A stretch of DNA of 64,000 nt from Citrus sinensis (lineage: Eukaryota; Streptophyta; Magnoliopsida; Sapindales; Rutaceae): positions 20,152,501-20,216,500 of the forward strand of contig NC_068561.1 of the NCBI RefSeq assembly GCF_022201045.2. Direction: 5' to 3'. Below the pieces are notes generated by a model. That model had not been told where the DNA came from. It made no database searches and worked only from the letters and a program-made list of their open reading frames with translations. The translations under genes and the position numbers were made by a program. Position 1 is the stretch's first letter; every line of letters starts with the position of its first letter. Of this stretch, positions 55,561 through 64,000 are shown piece after piece.

Positions 55561-55900
55561 ACTTTAACCCAACCCAACATCAAACAACGTTCACAACTCT
55601 CTTGTCTCTCCCTATAACTCTCTCTTTCAGATACAAACAAACACCCCCATTCTCTCTCTATCACTAACGGCATACTCTCTCTCTCTCTCTCTCTCTCTTG
55701 TGGAGTTCTTAAAGAATTTTCTCGGAAAATTTCTCTCTGCTTAAAAAGATTTTTTTCTTTTCTTTCAAAGATTTGTCATCATTGGCTCTCAATTCTAACT
55801 GGGGATTGTCCCTCTTCTCACGTTTCTCAAGAACTCGAGGATTTTAAGGTTAAGCGTTCGAAGCTATTAAGGTTTTTGTCTTTGTGGGAATTGAGGTGAA
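55561..55900 (+). promoter_or_regulatory. CT-rich 5' leader of the NT-C2 gene
   Basis: Pyrimidine-rich sequence typical of plant leaders precedes the ATG at 55901, including a (CT)12 microsatellite at 55675-55698. CCTATAACTC near 55611 may be a TATA-like or leader element. The exact transcription start is not visible. Confidence 0.5.
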
Positions 55901-58900
55901 ATGGTCGTGAAAATGATGAGGTGGCGGCCGTGGCCGCCTCTGGTGACGAAGAAGTACGAGGTGAAACTGGTCGTAGGGAGGATGGAGGGTTGGGATCTGG
56001 TGCGGGGGGAGGCAGCAGAGGAAAGCGACAGATTAACGGTGGAGATTCGTTGGAAGGGCCCGAAAGTTGCGCTGAGCACTCTGAGAAGGACGCCGGTTAA
56101 GAGGAACTTCACGAGAGAAGTCGAGGTTGTTGGTGTTGGTGTTGGTCGACAAAACGACGACGTTGCTGTTGTTGTTGATGATGACGACAATAATATTCGT
56201 AGTAACGGTGTCGTTTTGTGGGACGAGGAGTTTCAGTCCATTTGCACTTTTTCCGCTTACAAAGAAAATGTATTTCATCCATGGGAGATCGCTTTCACTG
56301 TCTTCAATGTAAGTCTCTTTTGTTTTCATTTTTAAAATTTTTCTCTATTTTTCAAATAGATATTTTGTGGGCTTGATTTCAATCTAATAAAAGAATTTTA
56401 TTCAATTGGATATTTAGATTATTTTGTGTTTGAATTTGTTGAATTCTGTTGTAATCTGGGAGATATTATATGATAAATATGTAGATTTATTATTTTGTTA
56501 CTGCAGTTCCTCTGATTGATGAATAATCATGTGCTAATTAGTGTATATGTGCTATTCTTATTGAATTGATTTCTATGGAAGAGTTTGGATTTAACATTAC
56601 ATATTATTATTTCTGTGATTGATTTGGTAAATGTTTGTGCTATTGGATTAATATTTTATTTTTTGGGAGATTTTGTGTTCCTTGTGAGAGTTGACCTTTT
56701 GGAGTTTTGCCAAGCCTTTGGTACTGAAAATCCGTCTTTTTTCAGAAAAGGATATTTTGTGTTGATTCTGAACCTTTCGGGACTTATTCGTTTGACTAGC
56801 AGCCCGCTTTTTTGGAGCCATAAAAAATTTGTTTATCATTGTCGATATTTTAAATCAACTTATGATTGGATTAGTGTAGTTTGTTTCTGTCTATTGATTT
56901 GAAGAATTTAGTAGCACAAATATATTTCGAAGAGACTCAATATAGCATCTTTGTAAATCCAGGGTTTGAACCAGGGGCCAAAAGGCAAGGTTCCTGTTGT
57001 TGGAAGTGCATCACTCAACCTTGCAGAGTTTGCTTCTGCATCTGAACAGGAGGAGTTTAAACTAAACATTCCTCTTACAATAGCCGCTGGTGCTGCAGAG
57101 CCTTGTCCTTCGCTATGTGTATGTGCCTTTGCATTTTTCTTAATATGAATTTCCATGGTAGATTGTAGTTTTCAATCATCCGGCATATTTAATTTGTTTA
57201 CCTGTTATGTGATGATGTAATAGTAGGCTTCTCTATTTTGTATGTTTTCTGACACTTTGCACTTACTGATTTTGAGTATTTTCCAATTATGTAGGTATCA
57301 CTCAGCTTGTTGGAACTTAGAGCTGCTCAAGAAACGACAGAGCCAGTGCAGAGAGCAATAGTACCTGTTGCATCGCCTCCTCAGTCGGGAGAACCTGCCT
57401 CTGCGGATAAGGACGAGCTTTCTGCAATTAAAGCCGGTCTTAGAAAAGTAAAAATTTTTACCGAGTATGTTTCCACCAGGAGAGCCAAAAAGGCTTGCCG
57501 TGAGGAAGAGGGTAGTGATGGCAGGTGTTCTGCCAGGAGCGAGGATGGGGAGTATAACTACCCTTTTGATTCTGACTCACTTGAAGATTTTGAAGAAGGA
57601 GAATCGGATGAGGGCAAGGAGGAATCCAGTGTTAGGAAATCATTCAGTTATGGCTCACTGGCTCATGCAAATATTGCTGGAGGATCATTTTACTCCAGTA
57701 CAAGGATAAACACTGGCGATGAGGATTGGGTGTATTACAGTTATCGCAAGTCTGATGTGGGCTCCTCAAATTGTGAAGATTTAACAGCATCAGTGTCTGA
57801 ACCATCTCTGTTGCAAAGTTCAAAGCGTAGCATACTTTCTTGGAGGAAAAGGAAGCTAAGCTTCAGATCTCCTAAAGCCAAAGGAGAGCCATTGCTGAAG
57901 AAGGCATATGGAGAAGAAGGTGGGGATGACATTGATCATGATCGCCGGCAACTTAGCTCTGATGAATCTCTTTCTCTTGGGGTAAGAATAAAATCTTCTC
58001 TTTCTTTATGATTTCTTGTCAACGCTCATGATTTATTGTGGAACTGTATGTCGGGTGGAAAAAGGAAAACAAATTTGAACATCTCTTGATCATCTTGAAT
58101 GATGAATGGTATTTCTTCATCTTCAAGACTGTATGACTACCCGTGAGATGCTTATTATGTATGCTTGCCAGATGAATATTATTTTCTATACCCAACCGGC
58201 CCTATCTGGAGGAACATTGCTTTGGTTTAAATTTCGGCCCTATACAACTGTACTCACCAACTTTAATGTTATGATACTAGGATAAGAAATGTATAGTATG
58301 AGGATGATACACAAATGAGAACTGTGTGTAAGTAGTAATAATGACAATTATTTCTTGCAGAGGCATAAGACAGACGAGGATTTCTCTGCAAATCAATCTT
58401 CAGTTTCTGAATTTGGGGATGACAATTTTGCTATTGGAAGTTGGGAGAACAAAGAAGTAATAAGCCGTGATGGACAAATGAAGCTTCAAAGCCAGGTCTT
58501 CTTTGCTTCCATCGATCAGCGAAGTGAGCGAGCGGCAGGTGAGAGTGCTTGCACAGCCCTTGTTGCCGTGATTGCTGATTGGTTCCAGAACAACCATGGT
58601 CTCATGCCAATTAAGTCCCAATTTGATAGTCTGATCAGAGAAGGCTCATTGGAGTGGAGGAACCTCTGTGAAATTGACACTTATAGGGAGAGGTTTCCTG
58701 ACAAACACTTTGATCTTGAAACAGTCCTCCAAGCCAAAATACGTCCCCTTGGAGTGGTGCCTGGAAAGTCATTTATTGGGTTTTTTCATCCAGAGGGAAT
58801 GGATGAAGGAAGATTTGACTTTTTGCATGGTGCCATGTCATTTGATAACATATGGGATGAGATCAGTCGTGCCAGTTCAGAAAGTTCAAGCAATGAACCT

Positions 58901-59464
58901 CAGCTTTACATTGTTAGTTGGAACGACCATTTTTTTCTACTCAAGGTTGAACCAGAAGCTTACTACATAATTGACACACTAGGGGAGAGACTCTATGAGG
59001 GATGCAATCAGGCTTACATTTTGAGATTTGACAACAATACTGTGATTCACAAACTACCAAAAGTTGCTCAATCAACTGATGAGAAATCAACTGGTGATCA
59101 GCAGGTTGTGACAGCAACAACAGAACCCAAAAAGGAGGAGGGTTCTGTTAAGGGAGAACTTACAGCTAAGTCTGAGGAACCCATAAAGAGTGAAGAGGTA
59201 GAGGAGGTTGTGTGCCGCGGAAAAGAAGCTTGCAAGGAGTACATCAAGAGCTTCTTGGCTGCAATACCGATTAGGGAACTGCAAGCGGATATTAAGAAAG
59301 GTTTAATAGCATCGACACCTCTTCATCACCGGCTACAGATTGAATTGCACTACACAAAGTTCTTCCAACCTCTGCGAGAAGAAGCACCGGCAGCAGAAGT
59401 GACGACGACAACAGCCACACCACCACAACCAGTTGAAGTTCCAATAGCAGTTGCTGCTGCATAG
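55901..59464 (+). CDS. EEIG1/EHBP1-type NT-C2 domain protein
   Basis: Four exons: 55901-56308, 56963-57118, 57295-57981 and 58361-59464. They encode 784 residues, and all introns fall between codons. The N-terminal NT-type C2 domain (about residues 8-200) opens MVVKMMRWRPWPPLVTKKYE and includes VEIRWKGPKVALSTL and KVPVVGSASLNLAEFA; such domains are thought to bind membranes or link membranes to the cytoskeleton. A Ser/Asp/Glu-rich middle follows (about 210-420). A conserved plant-specific module then starts near residue 465 (VFFASIDQRSERAAGESACT, ALVAVIADWFQNNHGLMP and YIVSWNDHFFLLKVEPEAYY). The C-terminus (about 665-784) is charged, then rich in Thr, Pro and Ala. It resembles Arabidopsis At3g11760/At5g04860; its function is unknown. 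There is no signal peptide or membrane helix. Confidence 0.92.
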
Positions 59465-61589
59465 AGACTTAAATGTAAATTTGTAGGAAGTGTGATTACT
59501 CTAACCTCTTTTCTTTCTTCTTCCATTTGCCTTTTTGTTATGATGTGAATGGGTTAACAAAAGAGGAACCTGTTTGGACTTCCTTTTTTCCTTTTTTTCC
59601 CCCCTCTTTTTACGAAGAGGGATCTTGCAATGTATCCTTTGATGTGAATGGGGTTTAACAAAGTGGAAATGAAGAGTTGTTTTTGCTCTAAGCATGGTTG
59701 AAATGTTCCAATGTCTAATATTCTCATATCTAAAGGGGGCTTCTGTTCTATTGCCTTGCTGGTCACAACAAATTGCACGTTTTTATTAATCAAAATTTCC
59801 TCATCATTTATTATCTTTACTAGATGGATCAGCTATTGTTGTTTAAAGACAATATCATGATAAAAGGTAAGCTTTTTGTTAAAAATTTCCAAAATTCACC
59901 TTCCGCAAAAGGGTTTTTTCTTCAGTAGATTATGTTTGCCCGTGGGCTGCAAACTGTTTTCTCATCTATTTTATTCTCCCAAGTAGAGGTTTCCTAATAC
60001 ATGTGACGGTAAGACAAAGGATTCTAGCTTAGTGAAAATTATTACAAATTTTTCAATTTTTTTTTTTTTTTTTGAGAAAAATATAACACTTTAATTAATT
60101 CTACAAAGTGAATAAATACACTAGTCTTGCATCTTTTTAAAGATAAGTTAACTAGAGAATGAGCAATGACATTACATGATCTAGGGGCATTATGAACTCT
60201 GGTATAATTAAAAGCCCTGAATTTTTGAAATATAAAATTTTGAAATTTGAAGCAAGATATTCCATTATTCCTTCTCCCCAAATGGGGAAGCCTGTAAGCT
60301 GTAAAGAGAGCTTTTCACATGACAAAAACATTCTTGAACATGCAAGTTTCCTTCTGAGGAAATATTCCTGAAGTTGCCCGTTTGTATGGAATTGCAGTGC
60401 ACGTTTCCGATATGCCATCCTCTGCTACTTGGTCAAAACTTCCCATGTCAAAAATGTTGTCGGCACCAGGAACAAGTTATTCTCATAATTTCAAAAATAT
60501 CTAATGGCTTGGCTTTTTATTGGTTCTGATTTTTGCGAACTGCTTTAAGTTATATGAAATAAGCTGTGACACCTTCCGATTGATTTTGCCTTTTGAGTAC
60601 CATACAAGTACCCACATTTGAAACTAATAAAACCTTTATTATATATATATATATATATATATATAAATATATATTTATATAAAACCTTATTACATATATC
60701 ATAAGAGATGTTAGCTGATGAACTTTAGTTGACCCCAACCTATAAATTATTAAACTGCAGTTATCATTAACGCATGCTTATTGCTTGGGCATTTACATGC
60801 CTTGCGAAAGATTGTTGCAGACAATGATGAAACATTTATAAATCCATAACTAAGCTCATCTACTTGCCAGAAATCATTTTGACTGATTAGTTACTCATAA
60901 CAAGCTTAATTAACACTTAAGTTAACAGGGGATGGGGATGTTCTTTAATCTATATATAAATGGGCAAGTCGTTGAGTAGCAATTTAGAGGTTAAAATTTC
61001 ATTAAAAATCCTCTCAGATTTGTCGGCTCGATTAATTCCAACAAAGTGGTCACTCGTAAAATTAGAGACGGCCTTAAATTTACAGTGACATGTGAATGCA
61101 AGATCTTTTAGTCTTTCTTTGAGCTGGGCTTTTAATCCATTGATTGAACACGGAATCATCATCATCATGCTTTGCAGACAGCTTTACAATTTCTTTTTCT
61201 TTTGGTGGAAATTGACTCTTTTACCGTGTATTTGGTATCGTTTCACATCTGTCATTTCTCATTTTACAAAAGCACAAAATAAGAAAATGCATTTTAAAAG
61301 CTAATTTCTATTTTGGCAAAGAAAATGGAAACCGTCTTGTTTTCCATTTTAACAATGGAAAGTGAAAAATATAAACTTTTTAAAGTTTACTTACTTTTGT
61401 TCTTGCTGGGGCCCACTAAAATTTCAATTTTGATGTTTTGTTTGTGAGCAATAATAAATGGGTCCCACAAACACCCCCACTTTGATAATATTATATTATT
61501 TATTTATATTTATAATTTTACTTTTTTTTATCATATGATAATAAATTTTTAAAAAATATTACGCTAATATTATTTTAATTTTTTAAATG
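59465..61589. other. 3' flank and intergenic stretch
   Basis: The first 350 bases are the likely 3' UTR of the NT-C2 gene; two partial copies of TGTGAATGGGTTAACAAA-type sequence at about 59545 and 59643 form a short direct repeat. An (AT)n microsatellite lies at 60640-60665. No other gene is recognised. Weak MITE-like ends occur near 61223 (GTGTATTTGGT) and 61463. Confidence 0.55.
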
Positions 61590-61770
61590 ATGATTGTTAG
61601 ACCAAAATATGAAAGGCCCAAACCCACAAAAAATATAAACCCAATGAAATTATTTTATATAAAATAACTCAAGCCTGTTCTCTATAAGAACGACCAAGAT
61701 ACTAACAATTATAATTAAAGTGTTTAAAAGCAAGACACGACAAAAAAATCAAAAGCGTGATTCAACAAAA

Positions 61771-62240
61771 AATGACCTAGGTCCATTCCTCGCAAAGAAC
61801 GACCTAGGTTCATTCATCGCAAAGAACGACCTAAGTTCATTCCTCGCAAAGAACGACCTAAGTTCATTCCTCGCAAAGAACGACCTAGGTTCATTCCTCG
61901 CAAAAAACGACATAAGCACTTAGAAAATATTTATAAGTAAAACGCCCAAAGGGCGAGTTTTCGACAAAGTGTCAAAGACATGATTTAACAAAGAATGACC
62001 TATGTCTATTCTTTCAAAGAACGACATAGGTTCCCTCGCAAATAACGACCTAGGTCTATTCCTCGCAAAAAACGACCTAGGTCTATTCCTCGCAAAAAAC
62101 GACCTAAGCACCTAGAAAATATTTCTTAATACGCCTAAAGGGCAAAGCTTTGGCAAAATTTCGAAGGCATGATTTAACAAATAACGACCTAGGTTCATTC
62201 CTCCTAAAAAACGACCTAGGTCCATTCATCACAAAAAAAT
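61771..62240 (+). repeat. 27-bp tandem repeats in the LTR U3 region
   Basis: Five adjacent 27-bp units (AACGACCTAGGTTCATTCCT followed by CGCAAAG) fill 61771-61905. Shorter groups of the same unit recur at about 61997-62105 and 62183-62235. They are separated by a diverged spacer containing AGCACYTAGAAAATATTT, giving a higher-order repeat. Because 27 is divisible by three, one frame reads as a nine-residue peptide repeat, but it is not a real protein. Confidence 0.9.
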
Positions 62241-62289
62241 GACTTAGATACTTCGAAAATATTTTTAAATAAGAGCGCACGAGCTACTT

Positions 62290-62490
62290 GAAATGGGCTT
62301 ACGGGCAAATACACATTCTACGGAATGGGCTTACGGGCAAATACATATTCTACGAAATGCGCCTCCGGACAAATACACATTATACGGAATGGGCCTACGA
62401 GCAAATATACATTATACGAAATGCGCATATGGGCAAATATATGCATTTTACAGAATGCACCTACGGGTAGAATGCACTTACGAGCAAAAT
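62290..62490 (+). repeat. About 32-bp tandem repeats in the LTR U3 region
   Basis: Five to six units of the form AATGGGCTTACGGGCAAATA plus CACATTCTACGG, decaying toward 62490. A second repeat family, unrelated to the 27-bp one, within the same solo LTR. Confidence 0.88.
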
Positions 62491-62717
62491 GTTGCAAAAT
62501 CAATCCTCTTTGTAAGGAACCAATATAAGTGCCGAATTTAAGTTAAAGTCCATTAAAGATTAACAGCCCAAAAACATGACAAATGTCCAAAGATTACTTG
62601 TCACGAACAAGCTTGACGCATAATGACATGTGTCTTTATACATGAGTTTTGCAGACACTTGTCACTAAGACAATGCCACGTGTCATGATGCACCTCCACC
62701 TCATGGATCAAATTGTC

Positions 62718-62725
62718 TATATAAA
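62718..62725 (+). promoter_or_regulatory. TATA box of the solo LTR
   Basis: TATATAAA on the plus strand inside the solo LTR, positioned between the repeat-rich U3 and the pyrimidine-rich leader. It could still drive transcription rightward, out of the window. Confidence 0.65.
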
Positions 62726-63026
62726 GACCAAGACTCCCCATTTGAAGGTAGGAGAAAAAGGGTAAGGAAATGTTGTCATTCTCTCTCTAAATTATCTCTT
62801 TATTATTAAATTTGAAAGGCTGACTTGAGCGTCGGAGGGTTATTACCGGCAACCCCGGCACCCTTTGATAATTATTTCTTTTTGCAGAACAATTAACGAC
62901 AAGGAGACATGTAATTTAAGACACTCGCCTCAAGGAAAAAATAAGCCACAAAACTCGATTTAAAAGAAAGCCCGAAACACAAATCAATCGTTGTACATTG
63001 AGCAAAAATTTTGCATCAACAATGAT

Positions 63027-64000
63027 AATAATAATAATTAATGTTTTAACGAATATAAAAAATTACCATAATTATATATCCTCTATAATTTATGTGTATA
63101 AATCATCCAATAATAATTAAATAAAGTTTTAAATGATATAAAATCTATATTATAAATTATGCCATTTTATAACTATTTTAGTTGTTTATGTTATTTGTTA
63201 AAATTAACATCTATAATAACAATAATAATAATGATGGACCATTTAAAAGTAATTAAATATTAAAAAAATTTCATTAAATTATTTTATCATTCTCTTTTAT
63301 TGTATCTAAATTTTTAGAACAAACAACCGAATACAATTTTTTTTATTTTCATAAAGTATTTTTTTTTCTAAATTACATGAGACTATTGTTCAATATTACA
63401 ACTTATATTATATGAAATTAAAACTTATATTTACATATCAGATTATTACTAACTATTATGGGGGGTCGAACAACTGCACTCGCATAAGTGAGGACAACTG
63501 TTCTAACCACTCGACTAAAAGCTGAGTGCTATTTTCATACAATATCTTAAAACAATCAATCAAGCGTATTTTAAAATTTACCAACATTTAATCATTTTTG
63601 TTTCTATAAACAAATTCAAAAGCACCATTTGAAAAAAAGAAAAAAAAACCAAGCAACAAACGCATCCTTAGCTCGTGCTTCATTTATGACCTTTCAGAAA
63701 AGGAGGAAAAAAAAAAGGGAAAAAGAAAGCTTCACTTATATGACTTACGGACTTGGCGTCAATATGGTTTACGGAGGACGGTATGACATATTGATGCTTG
63801 AGAATTCAGGAGAAAAACTTAGGCCTATATATCAAATGGTCTTCTTTGGCCTGTTTAATAAATATATCTCACGTTTTAAATGATTTTTTTTTTTTTCTAT
63901 TACGATTGGTCAACTCTAAAAAATATTTTTGTGTCAACATATTAGTAGATGTGTACAGATATGATGTCTAACACGCCTCCGTTTTAGAAAGTCTCAATTT
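63027..64000. other. AT-rich intergenic right edge
   Basis: No gene is recognised. It includes a tRNA-like, SINE-head-like motif on the minus strand at about 63465-63530 and a MITE-like end (inverse GGATGCGTTTGTTGC) near 63665. Confidence 0.5.

Larger units (their letters stand above)
61590..63026 (+). mobile_element. Solo LTR, 1427 bp, with 5-bp target duplication
   Basis: The LTR runs 61595-63021, beginning TGTTAGACCAAAA and ending TTTGCATCAACA, and is flanked by ATGAT at 61590-61594 and 63022-63026. A TATA box TATATAAA lies at 62718-62725, about 100 bp before a leader rich in CTCTCTCT, and the downstream GAGCGTCGGAGGG / CCGGCAACCCCGG segment is typical of plant Gypsy-type LTRs. No primer-binding site, coding region or second LTR adjoins it, so this is a solo LTR. 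The U3 part carries two families of tandem repeats. Confidence 0.92.

Noticed and set aside
55867-56329. Minus-strand ORFs of about 100 codons
   Set aside because: They are antisense shadows of exon 1 of the NT-C2 gene with low-complexity Ser/Thr/Asn composition.
56585-56902. 105-codon plus-strand ORF
   Set aside because: It lies entirely in intron 1 of the NT-C2 gene, is hydrophobic T-rich translation, and has no recognisable domain.
61720-61923. Open frame made of a nine-residue repeat (KNDLGSFLA)
   Set aside because: It is a by-product of the 27-bp DNA repeat in the solo LTR; the repeat has other open frames too and no gene context.
61771-62490. Regularly spaced repeats resembling a CRISPR array
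   Set aside because: Repeats are directly adjacent without unique spacers, and lie inside a plant LTR with a target duplication.

Overview
This is a nuclear window from a dicot plant. It has intron-containing genes with GT/AG splice sites, AT-rich intergenic DNA, plant-type transposons and plant-only gene families. Protein content and local gene order fit a rosid, possibly Citrus-like; the species call is inference.

Eight protein-coding genes can be built exon by exon, and every spliced model keeps an open frame. From left to right: a small Fra a 1/Mal d 1-associated-type protein (minus, 2946-4710); a single-exon organellar P-class PPR protein like At5g06400 (plus, 6167-9289); the mitochondrial Fe-S co-chaperone HscB (minus, 10490-13885, six exons); a START/Bet v1-like lipid-transport protein (minus, 15119-18939, ten exons); mitochondrial ribosomal protein uL22m (plus, 29322-31713, six exons); dihydroneopterin aldolase of folate synthesis (minus, 33082-33634, plus a 5'-UTR exon near 34.8 kb); a UBP8-type ubiquitin-specific protease (minus, 36630-43246, thirteen exons); and an EEIG1/EHBP1-type NT-C2 domain protein (plus, 55901-59464, four exons). 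A possible 5' leader of a further minus-strand gene lies at the left edge.

The stretches between genes hold mobile-element debris, some with clear boundaries. There is a 976-bp hAT element with 12-bp terminal repeats and an 8-bp target duplication inside HSCB intron 1. A second hAT-type element (1264 bp, 8-bp target duplication) lies about 160 bp upstream of the uL22m start codon. Two solo LTRs are present: 611 bp, and 1427 bp with internal 27-bp and about 32-bp tandem repeats. Several MITE-like inverted-repeat elements were also found. About 12 kb (43.3-55.6 kb) shows no recognisable gene. Other oddities are a frameshifted single exon of a UTP11-like gene, a 23-bp hairpin, and long G and C homopolymers in UBP8 introns.

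The genes do not form a pathway. HscB, uL22m and probably the PPR protein act in organelles; the others are housekeeping or regulatory. The order PPR-HSCB-START-FOLB-NT-C2 recalls two duplicated Arabidopsis segments (chromosomes 5 and 3), which suggests an old conserved block. I found no convincing new multi-gene biological system.
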